Shown here piece by piece: positions 7,786 to 16,923 of a stretch of DNA of 64,000 nucleotides. The stretch comes from an uncultured Acidobacteriia bacterium (lineage in GTDB: Bacteria; Acidobacteriota; Terriglobia; Bryobacterales; Bryobacteraceae): assembly GCA_903875575.1 (NCBI GenBank), contig CAIQWJ010000072.1:38300-102299 (forward strand). The letters are read 5' to 3'. The notes beneath the pieces were generated by a model that made no database searches, was not told the DNA's origin, and saw only the letters and a list, made by a program, of their open reading frames with translations. The position numbers were made by a program, and so were the translations under genes. How positions within the stretch are numbered: the first letter of the stretch is position 1; every line of letters begins with the position of its first letter.

Positions 7786-10700
7786 ATGCCGATGGATCCA
7801 GTCCTCAGTAACCCCCACCTCTTCACCGAAGCGCTCGCTTCATCCCACGCCTCCTCCGCCACCGCCTCAGCTCTCAACATCTGTAGTCACACCCGCGAAC
7901 TTCGTGGCGATTCCCTGCCCTCCTGGCTCCTGCCCGATCAGGACGAACTCGAAGAACTCAGCAAAGAACAAGCCGCTACACAAGCGCCCGAGGACGATCA
8001 GAATCCCGCCCTGCCGGAATCCTCCACCATCCTCGAACTCCGCCCGGGTACACTCAGGCTGGACACGCTCGTTGCCGGTGCCGCCGCTCCCGAAACACCA
8101 GGCAGGCAGGGAGCCCGCAAGCTCCTCGTCGTCGGCTGGGACGCCGCCGATTGGAAGGTCATCCGTCCCCTGCTGAACGCTGGTGAACTGCCGAACCTCC
8201 GCCGCCTGATCGATAACGGCGCGACCGCTCCCATCGCCACCCTGCAACCCACGTTCTCCCCGATGCTGTGGACCTCCATCGCCACCGGCAAGCGCCCCTT
8301 CCAGCATGGTATTCACGGCTTCACCGAACCAAGACCAGACGGCAGCGGAATCCAGCGCGTCTCCAACCTCTCGCGCACTGCCAAAGCGTTCTGGAACATC
8401 CTCAGCCAGAACGATCTCCGCAGCATCGTGGTCGGCTGGTGGCCCAGCTACCCCGCTGAGCCGATCCAGGGAGCGATGGTCTCCGACCACTTCCAGCGCG
8501 CCACTCCGGACTTTAAACTCGTGCCCGGTATGGTGCATCCGCCGCAATATGGCCAACCACTCGCGGCGTTGCGGCTCAACCCGGCAGACTTGCCGGAAGA
8601 CATCCTGAAATTCTTCGTCCCGCAGGTCCGCGAGATTGACCAGCAGCGGGATCGTCGCCTTTATTCCGCCGCACGCGTCATCTGCGAATGCGCCAACATC
8701 CAGACCGCCGCAACATGGCTGATGGACCGCGAACCCTGGGATGTCTGCGCCGTTTACTTCGACGCGATCGACCATTTCAGCCACGGCTTCATGCGTTATC
8801 GCGCACCCCGTCAGGACTGGATCCCCGAACAGGACTTCCTTCTCTACAAAGACGTCGTCGAAGCCGGCTATCGGCTGCATGACCGGATGCTCGGCACGCT
8901 GCTCGACAAGGCGGGTCCCGAGGCGGGAGTAATCCTCCTCTCCGATCACGGTTTTTATTCCGACCACCTCCGCCCCGGCTTCGTGCCCCAGACCCACGCC
9001 GGCCCGACCACGGAACACCGCAACAACGGCGTCTTCCTGATCTCCGGCCCCGCCATCAAACCGGGCGCTGAACTCTCCGGCGTCAGCCTGCTGGACGTCG
9101 CCCCCACCATCCTGACTCTGCTTGGCCTCCCCGTGGGAGAAGACATGGACGGCAGACCGGTCACCACAGCCTTCACCACACTACCCGTCATCGAACGCAT
9201 TCCGAGTTGGGAGAAAGTGAATGGCGACGCAGGACTTCACCCGCCCCACATGCGCCTCGACGTGGTCGCCGCCGCCGAATCGCTCGATCAACTGGTCGCA
9301 CTTGGCTACGTGGAAGAACCCGATGCCGATCATGACAAGGCGGTGAAACGCACGGTCGCCGAACTCCGCACCAACCTCGCCGAATCCCTTCAGGACGCGG
9401 GCCGCCATCAGGAGGCCATCGCCATCCTGCGGGAACTCCGCGATTCGGACTCGACCGAGGAAAACGCCGACGATCAGCGGATTGCTCTGCGTTTGTTCGT
9501 CTCCGCTTCAGCCCTGGGTCTCAGAGAGGAGATGAAGGCAATTGCCATCGACTGGACCGGTCGACGCCGCGCAGTCTACACCGCTGCCCTCGCGCGAGCC
9601 AACGAACTCCGCAACCTGGCCAGACAGCGCGCATCCGTCCCGGATCGCGACAAGACACATCCACTGCGCGATACCTCCGAGCGCGCCGAACCCCACGACC
9701 TCGCCAGCCAACGCGCAGCCGCACCGGATCACGACCAGACCCATCCCCTGCTCGATGCCTCCGAGCGCGCAGAACTCCGCCAACTGCGGCGAAGTTGCCG
9801 CTATGATCCAGCCCTTCGGGACTTCTTCCAGGCTCAGGTCTTCCGCGCCCGCAGACAGTGGGCCGACGCACTTGAGTGCCTCGACCGCATTCCCGCGAAG
9901 GACCTCATTCGTACCGCGCTTTTCACCGACCGTGCCGAACTCCTGATGCGGTTGAATCGCTGGACCGATGCCGAGATCGCCCTGAACAGCGCCCTGACCA
10001 ACGATCCAGACGACGCCAGAGTTCATTTCGGTCTCGCACGGCTTGCATTGCACCGCCGCGACTACAACGCCGCTGCAAAGTCAGCGCTCAACGGCATCGC
10101 ACTGCTGGAGCAGGACCCGGTCGGCCACTACCTGTCAGGCATCGCGCTCTGTGGCCTTGGGCAGTTCCCGGATGCTGCGAGCGCTTTTACCCGCGCGCTG
10201 TCCGTAAACCCCAACTTTCCTGCCGCCCGAAGGTGGAGATCACGGCTCTACGCGAGGCATCTCAGCCTTCCCCTCCCGCCGGGCACCGCGTTGGCCCCGC
10301 CCGCTCTCACTCCTGCCTCGCGTCAGTCGGGCCCGGCACCAAGGCCCGTCGCCTTTGCCGCCTCCGCGCGCAATCTGCCGCCCATCACCACTGAGGTGGT
10401 CATCGTGACGGGACTTCCCCGCTCCGGCACTTCCATGCTCATGCAGATGCTGGTCGCCGGAGGCCTGACCCCGCTGACCGATGGGCTCCGTGAAGCCGAT
10501 GAGGACAATCCTCGCGGCTATTTCGAGTTCGAGCCAGTGAAACAGATGGCCCAGTCTTCCACCGGGTTGGCGCCTGCGTGGCTTGAGCAGGCAAAGGGCA
10601 GGGTCGTCAAGATCGTTGCCCCAATGATCGCCTACCTGCCGGAGGGCGTCCCCTGCCGTGTCGTAATGATCGAGCGCGATCTCGACGAGATCCTCGCCTC

Positions 10701-10983
10701 GCAGCAACAAATGATCCTGCGTCGCGGCAGCAAAGTAGACCAGACCGAAGCACGTCGCACCCGCCTGAAGCAGGAATACCTAAGACTGGTGGTATGGACC
10801 AAAGGTTTTCTGGCTGCCCGCCCCGATACCCGCCTGATGTGCGTTGACAGGGCTGCTGTGCTTAAGAATCCCGGCCTTGCCGCAGCAGCCATCAACCAGT
10901 TCCTCGGTGGAAATCTGGATCCGACCCGGATGGCCGCCGAAATAAAGCCGGAGCTAAATCGCCAACGAGGAGCCGTCTCGTAA
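7786..10983 (+). CDS. Alkaline-phosphatase-superfamily phosphodiesterase fused to TPRs and a sulfotransferase-like domain
   Basis: 1065 aa from ATG 7786 (7792 also possible); the track start at 7726 would place the rplI terminator inside the gene. Residues ~112-450 are a type I phosphodiesterase/nucleotide pyrophosphatase-like domain (KLLVVGWDAADWKVI, SPMLWTSIATG with the likely nucleophile Thr, SDHGFYSDH near 385). Residues ~520-850 are helical repeats resembling TPRs, interrupted by a tandem 28-aa duplication. From ~870 a P-loop GLPRSGTS (876-883) opens a sulfotransferase-like domain with a VVMIERDLDEILASQ segment. No signal peptide is seen, so it is probably cytoplasmic. The combination suggests handling of sulfated or phosphorylated metabolites, but no substrate can be named. 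Confidence 0.8.
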   Translation: MPMDPVLSNPHLFTEALASSHASSATASALNICSHTRELRGDSLPSWLLPDQDELEELSKEQAATQAPEDDQNPALPESSTILELRPGTLRLDTLVAGAAAPETPGRQGARKLLVVGWDAADWKVIRPLLNAGELPNLRRLIDNGATAPIATLQPTFSPMLWTSIATGKRPFQHGIHGFTEPRPDGSGIQRVSNLSRTAKAFWNILSQNDLRSIVVGWWPSYPAEPIQGAMVSDHFQRATPDFKLVPGMVHPPQYGQPLAALRLNPADLPEDILKFFVPQVREIDQQRDRRLYSAARVICECANIQTAATWLMDREPWDVCAVYFDAIDHFSHGFMRYRAPRQDWIPEQDFLLYKDVVEAGYRLHDRMLGTLLDKAGPEAGVILLSDHGFYSDHLRPGFVPQTHAGPTTEHRNNGVFLISGPAIKPGAELSGVSLLDVAPTILTLLGLPVGEDMDGRPVTTAFTTLPVIERIPSWEKVNGDAGLHPPHMRLDVVAAAESLDQLVALGYVEEPDADHDKAVKRTVAELRTNLAESLQDAGRHQEAIAILRELRDSDSTEENADDQRIALRLFVSASALGLREEMKAIAIDWTGRRRAVYTAALARANELRNLARQRASVPDRDKTHPLRDTSERAEPHDLASQRAAAPDHDQTHPLLDASERAELRQLRRSCRYDPALRDFFQAQVFRARRQWADALECLDRIPAKDLIRTALFTDRAELLMRLNRWTDAEIALNSALTNDPDDARVHFGLARLALHRRDYNAAAKSALNGIALLEQDPVGHYLSGIALCGLGQFPDAASAFTRALSVNPNFPAARRWRSRLYARHLSLPLPPGTALAPPALTPASRQSGPAPRPVAFAASARNLPPITTEVVIVTGLPRSGTSMLMQMLVAGGLTPLTDGLREADEDNPRGYFEFEPVKQMAQSSTGLAPAWLEQAKGRVVKIVAPMIAYLPEGVPCRVVMIERDLDEILASQQQMILRRGSKVDQTEARRTRLKQEYLRLVVWTKGFLAARPDTRLMCVDRAAVLKNPGLAAAAINQFLGGNLDPTRMAAEIKPELNRQRGAVS
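9607..9774 (+). repeat. In-frame tandem duplication, 2 x 84 bp
   Basis: Two adjacent 28-codon units in the middle of the fusion protein, both ending in (D)xSERAE and sharing QRA.. PD.D.THPL.D. The protein similarity is clear, with diverged third positions, so this is a fairly old internal duplication that lengthens the helical region. Confidence 0.75.
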
Positions 10984-10998
10984 AACTTACATAAGGTT
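10978..10998 (+). promoter_or_regulatory. Possible direct-repeat operator upstream of the crp promoter
   Basis: TCGTAAAACTT matches 10 of 11 bases of the half-site TTGTAAAACTT found at 19762. It is followed 11 nt later by a poorer copy (ACATAAG). It abuts the -35 box at 11001 and overlaps the stop of the upstream gene. Position and sequence fit an OmpR-type activator site; this is inference. Confidence 0.35.
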
Positions 10999-11000
10999 TA

Positions 11001-11029
11001 TTGACGGGAGAATCACTAAATGTTATATT
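11001..11029 (+). promoter_or_regulatory. Sigma70-type promoter of the Crp/Fnr gene
   Basis: TTGACG (11001-11006), a 17-nt spacer, TATATT (11024-11029). The ORF track's TTG start at 11001 is in fact this -35 box. The predicted transcription start (~11036) lies 7 nt before ATG 11043. Confidence 0.75.
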
Positions 11030-11042
11030 CAGTACCAGATAT

Positions 11043-11786
11043 ATGGTGGGAAATGGTACAGTTGAAACATCTGGGCAGCCTGCGGTAACACCTTATTTGA
11101 CAGCCTCCGCCCCTGTTAACCGCTCATTCTCGACTCTTGAGGATCCTCTCGCCTACCTGCCATGTTCTACAATTGTAGAGTATTCCAAAGGCCAATTGAT
11201 CTATGGCCGCACTCAGGCGTCCAATAGCATTTATCTGGTTATCGACGGCAAAGTGAAGGTCTGCCGCACTGCTGATGATGGTCGTCAGGTGGTTGTCGAC
11301 ATCTATCAGCCCGATGAGTTCTTCGGCGAATCAGGGTTCCTCGGCGAGCAACACCGCGCCGAAGAAGCGATGGCCCTGGATTCAACCAAGGTCATGACTT
11401 GGACCACCGCCGAGATTGAAGACCTGATGATCCGCCGGCCGCGCCTTGGGATCGCGCTGGTCCAGCTCCTGGCCCTGCGATCCATCGACTTTGGCGCTCG
11501 AATTGAAAGTTTTTCGATCGATAATATCGGCCGAAGACTGGTCCGCGCCCTGCTCCGATTCTCGGAAAAACTAGGCCACCAGTCAGCGACTGGTTCCACG
11601 GACATGATGCCATTCACCCATGAGTTGCTGTCCCAGTACGTCGGCACGTCGCGGGAAATTGTCACCCACTACATGAACCAATTGCGGCGGCAGGGCTATC
11701 TGCAGTATTCGCGCAAGGGCATTGCCATCAACCGCGAGTTACTGAAGGATTGGCTCAAACGCGACGTGTCGCAGGCCGAAGACTAG
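11043..11786 (+). CDS. Crp/Fnr family transcriptional regulator
   Basis: 247 aa from ATG 11043; the promoter above excludes the track start. After a ~35-residue leader, the cyclic-nucleotide-binding-like beta-roll spans ~40-155 (IYLVIDGKVKVCR, DEFFGESGFL), then a dimer helix and a winged helix with a recognition-helix motif THELLSQYVGTSREIVTHYMN. There are no Cys residues arranged for an FNR iron-sulfur cluster, so it is more Crp-like; the effector is unknown. The stop overlaps that of the convergent PP2C gene by the shared palindrome CTAG. Regulation by the 11-bp-repeat site immediately upstream is plausible. Confidence 0.9.
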   Translation: MVGNGTVETSGQPAVTPYLTASAPVNRSFSTLEDPLAYLPCSTIVEYSKGQLIYGRTQASNSIYLVIDGKVKVCRTADDGRQVVVDIYQPDEFFGESGFLGEQHRAEEAMALDSTKVMTWTTAEIEDLMIRRPRLGIALVQLLALRSIDFGARIESFSIDNIGRRLVRALLRFSEKLGHQSATGSTDMMPFTHELLSQYVGTSREIVTHYMNQLRRQGYLQYSRKGIAINRELLKDWLKRDVSQAED

Positions 11787-12508
11787 GCCGTCGGAGCGGG
11801 TCGCATCAGCACAACAGTGACGTTGTCCGGGCTGCCTGCATCGTGCGCCGCAGTCATCAGGCACTGGCCCTTCTGTTCGAGCGACAGCGCAGTATCCTGG
11901 AGAATCCGTTTGATCTCCGGTTCCGCCACCACGCCGTGCAGACCGTCGGTGGTGAGTAGCAGGATGTCCGCGGGCTCCAGTTCGACGGCGTAGTAAAGAA
12001 TCCTGACCGCAGACCCGACGCCAACCGCCATAGTCAGAACGTGGCGCATCGGATGCGTGCGCAGACTGGCCTCATCAAGGCCCAGCCCGCGACCTACTTC
12101 CTGTACCCACGTCTGGTCTTTCGTGATCGCCCGCAGTTCGCCGCCATGCAGCACATAAGCACGGCTGTCGCCCACGCTGGCAATAGCGATATCGTTCTCT
12201 CTGGTCTCCAGAGCGGCCACGATGGTGGTGCCCATGCCTTCGAGATTCGGATCGAGAGACGCCTCGGACAAAACCTTGTCGTTCGCCTCTTCAACGGCAC
12301 CGAGCAGCGCTGCCGCATCGCGGTGGGCCGAACGTGCCAGCGCGTTGACTACGGTTTCGACCGCGAGCGTGGATGCGCGCGCCCCACCGCGGGCTCCGCC
12401 CATGCCATCGGCGAGCATGTAAAGGCCAAGTTCCTGAACAATGCGGAACGAGTCCTGATTGGATGGCCGGACGCGACCTGGGTCCGTTAACGCGCAGACT
12501 TCAAGCAT
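11783..12508 (-). CDS. PP2C-family Ser/Thr protein phosphatase
   Basis: 241 aa, the size of a minimal bacterial PP2C (PppA/Stp type). All metal-site motifs are visible: GRVRPSNQDSF, YMLADGMGG, GTTIVAAL, SVGDSRAYVL, LLLTTDGLHGVV and GSPDNVTVV. It dephosphorylates Ser/Thr residues modified by Hanks-type kinases; no kinase gene is in the window. Soluble, without a membrane segment. Convergent with the crp gene, overlapping it at the stop codons. Confidence 0.93.
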   Translation of the reverse strand: MLEVCALTDPGRVRPSNQDSFRIVQELGLYMLADGMGGARGGARASTLAVETVVNALARSAHRDAAALLGAVEEANDKVLSEASLDPNLEGMGTTIVAALETRENDIAIASVGDSRAYVLHGGELRAITKDQTWVQEVGRGLGLDEASLRTHPMRHVLTMAVGVGSAVRILYYAVELEPADILLLTTDGLHGVVAEPEIKRILQDTALSLEQKGQCLMTAAHDAGSPDNVTVVLMRPAPTA

Positions 12509-12574
12509 AGTAGCAATTCCTAACTATAGCGCGGACCCGGCGCGCATTCCGGCACATGTAACCCACGTGGTTTC

Positions 12575-15280
12575 TCACTTCTGAGCCTTGCCGGCACTGA
12601 GCAGATTCGCAAAAATACGGAACGCGCCGGGCACCCCGGCGGGCAGTTCGCGGAACCAGGAGAACGAGGTGTAAACGTAGGCTCCCTTGCCATATCTGGT
12701 GAAGAGAAGGGAGCCCTTCAGGTCCTTATCGCCGGTGTCATGCGTTTCAAAAGGCGTCTGATATTTAGCATCCCAGGTATCGGCGAAATAGATGCCGCGC
12801 TCCTGAATCCAGCCATCAAAATCCGACGCCGCGATCAGGTTGGGCGAGCGCACGATGGACGAAGTGGGTTCCAATATCTTGACGGGGGCGTCCTCTTCCG
12901 TTACCCGTTGCGAATTGCCCTGCGAGAGAACGAACGGGTAGGGTCCCATATGATCGAAGGCTTCGGTGACGGACGGGCTGATACGCCGGTCGTCCAGCCG
13001 GTTGTACTGCACAACGAGGGTACCGCCGTTGTTCACGTAATCGAGGAGTCTATTCTGCGCGGCCCGCAGGTCCGCGCGAACGGCATAGGCGCGAAGCCCG
13101 GTCACGATGGCGTCATACACGCTCAGATTGCCAGTGCTGAGAATCTTCTCGTCGAGAAGATCCACCTGGCAGCCCATTTGGCGGATCGCTTCCGGCATCT
13201 TGTCGTCCGAACCCATGACATAACCAACCCGCTTCGCCAGAACCTTTAGTTGTGCGGCCGCGATTTTGCCTCCCGAGGCTTCGAAGATCGTCTGCGCCGG
13301 AATGTGGCCGTAGTCAATCACGTTGACAGCGGCGGTCACTTCCGGGCCGCCCTGGACCTTCGCGACCACTTTGAAATCGCCGGAGCCGGGGTTGGCGGGT
13401 GGCGTGAGACGGAACTTCACTTCCTGTTGCGCGCTGGAGTCTTTGAGATCGAAAGGTGCCTTCGCCGGCTCCACTTTCCATCCGGCCGGGGCCTCAAAGC
13501 TCAGTTCGCCGGACTGATTTGCCACCATCGCGCGCACCAGTACGCTGACTTCGCGGACGGTCCCAATGGCAATGACGAAGTTCTTGGACGGCATCACGAC
13601 ACTGACAGGCGGCTCGACTACGACTGGCCTCACAAATTCGTCACGGGAGGGATCGGCATAGCGATAATGCAGGGGCTGGGTGATGGAGAAAGGTCGCCCA
13701 TCCACGTTGAAGTCAAAAGTAACGGTGACTTCGGGAACAGTATCGGCGCGACCGATCAGAGCCTGGTCCTTAATCTCATAGGTATCGCCGGCATGCGGAT
13801 CGCGCAACCAGAAAGGCTGGGAATATGGCTGGTCCTTCGGGACGGCCACCTTCAGATTCACGGTCTCTTCCTGGTTGTAGGGGAGATCGCGATTCTTCAC
13901 GTCGGCGGTTGCATCACCCCAGCCGTTGACATGGGCCGAAACGAGGCTCAACGGGAGTTTCGAGCGATTGATGGCGGTTAAGCGGATGTCAGCGGTAGAA
14001 CCTGGCACATAGGCGAACGCCCCGGCCTGGGCTTCAGCCTTCACGCCGGCACAAAGGGCGATCGTGCGGTCGATCTCTTCCAACTTCCATTGGGCCCATT
14101 GTTGACCCGCCTTCGCCATTTCCGCAACCAGCGAGCGGGCTTCCAGGAGGGCCGAAACCGTCTTTTCCGGATGCGTGTCGTCAAAGGTACGTTGCGCGCG
14201 ATCGAGCAGTTCCGCCACTTTGGCACCGCCCGTGAGACGGTTCCACGTTGTGTCGATGCCTTCCATCATTTCGTCTTTGGCTGGAGCGCCACCGACCACT
14301 GTCATGGCGTTGTTTTGAGCGCCATAGGACACAGTGGAGACCATGGCCTGGCTCTTGTGCTGGCTGCGGCTTAAGACAGAGATTTCGCGATAGGAACGTC
14401 CGAGTACCGGGTCAAAATCGCCGACCGGGAGATTGATGGCACCCTCCACCGGACCGCCAGCACCACGACCGCCGCCGCCACCACGACCACCGGCACCCGA
14501 TCCACCTCTGCCACCGCCCGGAGCACCGGCACCCGGGACTGCGCCACCACGTCCTGCCTGGGGACCACCTGCACCACGCCCGACACCGCCAGACGCACCA
14601 CCCGGTCCACCCGGGCCAGCGCCGCCGGGGGGCGTGAACCGGGCCTGCATGACACGCTTCGCCTGCCAGGGTTTGACCCACTTCAATTGTTCCGGGAATT
14701 TGGTGGGATCGGCTGCGGCGTCAAACGCTTCCCTGCCGAGAATGGCGGAAACCTGGTGCTGGCCGTGACCATCGGCCGGAGTGCCGCTGAAGCAAAGTAC
14801 GATCACATCGGGCTGCTGTTGGCGGACCACCCAGACGATATCCGAAAGAATCCGATCATGGCCCCACTTCTGCAATGTTTCGGAGGCAGTCTTGGTAAAG
14901 CCAAAGTCGATGGCGCGGGTAAAGTACTGGTTGGCACCGTCGAGTTTCCGCGCGGCCAGAAGTTCCTGGGTTCGAAGCGCGCCGAGATACTCGCTTTGTT
15001 CGTTGCCGAGAAGATTCTGTCCGCCTTCGCCGCGGGTCAGGGAAAGGTAGCCGGTACGGAACTTGCGACCGCGGGCCAGATAGGTAATGACAGCGGTATT
15101 TTCGTCATCCGGGTGCGCACCAATCATGAGCACGCTGCCGAGCACATTGAGTTTATCGAGCGCCTGACGAATGGCTGGAGCGCCGGTTAATTCCTGATCC
15201 GCGCCGTGGATCGAGCGAATTCCGATGAGCAGAGCGATAACGGCGATGAACGAAACGGCGGTTTTCCCCATGACGTTCAT
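12575..15280 (-). CDS. PIG-L/LmbE-family deacetylase with C-terminal beta-sandwich and ThuA-like domains
   Basis: 901 aa if started at ATG 15280; the track uses 15310, and 15271 is also possible, with no start having a strong ribosome site. A signal peptide (TAVSFIAVIALLIGIRSIHGA) indicates export. The zinc-site motif GAHPDDE is near residue 43, with the later HGQHQ motif of the PIG-L fold. A Gly/Arg-rich insert of about 65 residues (~216-280) interrupts the domain. After ~480 come a NEW3-like beta-sandwich and a glutamine-amidotransferase-like segment (YDAIVTGLRAYAVR, GGTLVVQYNRLDD). Likely removes N-acetyl groups from a sugar outside the cytoplasm; the substrate is not visible. Confidence 0.85.
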   Translation of the reverse strand: MNVMGKTAVSFIAVIALLIGIRSIHGADQELTGAPAIRQALDKLNVLGSVLMIGAHPDDENTAVITYLARGRKFRTGYLSLTRGEGGQNLLGNEQSEYLGALRTQELLAARKLDGANQYFTRAIDFGFTKTASETLQKWGHDRILSDIVWVVRQQQPDVIVLCFSGTPADGHGQHQVSAILGREAFDAAADPTKFPEQLKWVKPWQAKRVMQARFTPPGGAGPGGPGGASGGVGRGAGGPQAGRGGAVPGAGAPGGGRGGSGAGGRGGGGGRGAGGPVEGAINLPVGDFDPVLGRSYREISVLSRSQHKSQAMVSTVSYGAQNNAMTVVGGAPAKDEMMEGIDTTWNRLTGGAKVAELLDRAQRTFDDTHPEKTVSALLEARSLVAEMAKAGQQWAQWKLEEIDRTIALCAGVKAEAQAGAFAYVPGSTADIRLTAINRSKLPLSLVSAHVNGWGDATADVKNRDLPYNQEETVNLKVAVPKDQPYSQPFWLRDPHAGDTYEIKDQALIGRADTVPEVTVTFDFNVDGRPFSITQPLHYRYADPSRDEFVRPVVVEPPVSVVMPSKNFVIAIGTVREVSVLVRAMVANQSGELSFEAPAGWKVEPAKAPFDLKDSSAQQEVKFRLTPPANPGSGDFKVVAKVQGGPEVTAAVNVIDYGHIPAQTIFEASGGKIAAAQLKVLAKRVGYVMGSDDKMPEAIRQMGCQVDLLDEKILSTGNLSVYDAIVTGLRAYAVRADLRAAQNRLLDYVNNGGTLVVQYNRLDDRRISPSVTEAFDHMGPYPFVLSQGNSQRVTEEDAPVKILEPTSSIVRSPNLIAASDFDGWIQERGIYFADTWDAKYQTPFETHDTGDKDLKGSLLFTRYGKGAYVYTSFSWFRELPAGVPGAFRIFANLLSAGKAQK

Positions 15281-15326
15281 GTTAATACGGATCGTTTTGC
15301 GAAAATGCAACGGCGCGGGAAAGCGC

Positions 15327-15980
15327 TTATCGGGGCAACCAGCTGTTCACTACCGGATATGCCGCCTGCGCAAAGCCCGTCGCGGCTGTGATGGCCTGCT
15401 GGCGTGACATTCCGGGCAGAACCTGAGTCACGACGCGAACCAGCGCAGTGTCGCTGCGATGCTTGCGGATGGAATCTTCAATCAGATAGAACTTGGCAGC
15501 AAACTCGTCGGCAATGACACGCCCCTGGGACTGATACCAATACAGTACGACGCTTTCCGATTCGCCCTTGGAAACAACATATTTATTGATGTTGATGGAA
15601 CCGCCTTCAACAGGCAGGTCAATGCGTCCGGTTTCCTCACTGACGGGCTGGAAGCCGGAGCCTGGAAGGCAATTCTTCGGGGAGTGGGGGGACTGACCCG
15701 TGCGCTGACTCTTGAAATAAGCGATAAAGAGATTCGCCCCTGCGTCCGAACTCACGAAGTCGCGCGAGAGAAGGTCGTCTGCCTTCAGTACGGCCTGGGT
15801 TTCTTCGTCCACAGTATTTTCTCTCACAAGCCGCCAGCCGCCGAAGCTGGAGGGCATGCCTGCGAGGGGTGCGGGCAACGGAGTGCTCTCGCCGCGCGAG
15901 GCGGAGTAGAACAGGCCGGCCTGCACCAGAAGCAGGATCGTGACGATTTGCAGATATCGGTTATGCAGCACTGTGTTCAT
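15327..15980 (-). CDS. epsI: Exosortase-associated protein EpsI (DUF3485-like)
   Basis: 217 aa from ATG 15980, placed by GGAGG 6 nt upstream; the track's longer version adds an unlikely N-terminus. One N-terminal membrane segment (IVTILLLVQAGLFYSAS) is followed by a periplasmic domain with the family's HSPKNCLPGSGF pattern and VLYWYQSQGRV. EpsI proteins act with exosortases in exopolysaccharide/PEP-CTERM export systems. The gene overlaps the exosortase gene by 20 nt, so the two are coupled. Confidence 0.9.
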   Translation of the reverse strand: MNTVLHNRYLQIVTILLLVQAGLFYSASRGESTPLPAPLAGMPSSFGGWRLVRENTVDEETQAVLKADDLLSRDFVSSDAGANLFIAYFKSQRTGQSPHSPKNCLPGSGFQPVSEETGRIDLPVEGGSININKYVVSKGESESVVLYWYQSQGRVIADEFAAKFYLIEDSIRKHRSDTALVRVVTQVLPGMSRQQAITAATGFAQAAYPVVNSWLPR

Positions 15981-16872
15981 GTTTCGCCTCCATGCTTTTT
16001 GCGATGCGGAGCAGGACCTGGTGGAACGCCGCCAGAATGGCAAAAGCCATCATAAAAATTACCCAACCCTGGGCTTCGTGGAATAGACCTTCGGCCAGTT
16101 CCGGCTTGAAGTTGGCGATGATGCCGGTAATGGTGACACGCCCGGCGTTGGCAGCGATCGCAATGGGGATAGTGGAGAAGAAAAGCGCCACCCGAATCCA
16201 CATGCGTTTCTCGGTGAAATACCCGTAGACCAGGGACAGGAACGTCAGCGTGAGCAGGGAACGAATGCCGCTGCAGGCTTCCACAACGTTCAGACTTTGA
16301 CTGGCCAGTTCCAGGACGTTGCCCTGCCGGATGATTGGGATCTGGAGCCCGGAGATGGAAACTTCCGCCACGCGGCTGGCAATTAACTGCAGCGGAAAGG
16401 TGATCTGGTTGTAGATCACGGCGGGAATCGGCACCATGAAGAAGAGGAGGAACAGGGGGAAGCCGAAGATCCGCAGGTACTGTTTTCCGCCCAGCAGGAG
16501 CACAATCCCGATGATGGAAAAGACGAATGACGTGCGCGCCAGGAAGAGTTCGGCGCCAAGCGTGCCCAGGTAGAGCTGGATTGCGGCCCAGGCCATGAGC
16601 GCCAGCCCCCAAAGGCTGGGGCTCGGAGGCAGATTCGCGATCTTATTGCGATTCTGCCAGGCGATATAGCCGGCAAGAACGGGGACGAAGAAACCGTGGC
16701 CCATATCTTCGTCGGTAGCCCATTGGTTGACCAGACGATAGAGGACGGGCGCGTAGCAGGCAGCCAGAAGGACTGACACCCATGCGATTGTTACCCAGGA
16801 AAAAGTGGACGGAGCGTTGACGGGTTGCTCCGGCCCGGTTTGTGCGGGCGTCATGTTCTTCCAGCTTAACAT
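15961..16872 (-). CDS. Exosortase (transmembrane transpeptidase)
   Basis: 303 aa from ATG 16872; TTG 16875 and ATG 16854 are alternatives, the last preceded by GGAAG. About eight hydrophobic helices. The catalytic triad of the family can be seen: Cys in VVEACSGIRSL, Arg in ANAGRVTITG and His in EGLFHEAQGW. Exosortases cleave and anchor proteins with C-terminal PEP-CTERM signals. No PEP-CTERM substrate and no glycosyltransferase cluster is seen nearby, so its targets are elsewhere. Followed directly by epsI. Confidence 0.93.
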   Translation of the reverse strand: MLSWKNMTPAQTGPEQPVNAPSTFSWVTIAWVSVLLAACYAPVLYRLVNQWATDEDMGHGFFVPVLAGYIAWQNRNKIANLPPSPSLWGLALMAWAAIQLYLGTLGAELFLARTSFVFSIIGIVLLLGGKQYLRIFGFPLFLLFFMVPIPAVIYNQITFPLQLIASRVAEVSISGLQIPIIRQGNVLELASQSLNVVEACSGIRSLLTLTFLSLVYGYFTEKRMWIRVALFFSTIPIAIAANAGRVTITGIIANFKPELAEGLFHEAQGWVIFMMAFAILAAFHQVLLRIAKSMEAKHEHSAA

Positions 16873-16923
16873 CAATGTCTGAAATGAATTGTGGTTTAGG
16901 GTGGGGGCGGTACTGTAACCGAA

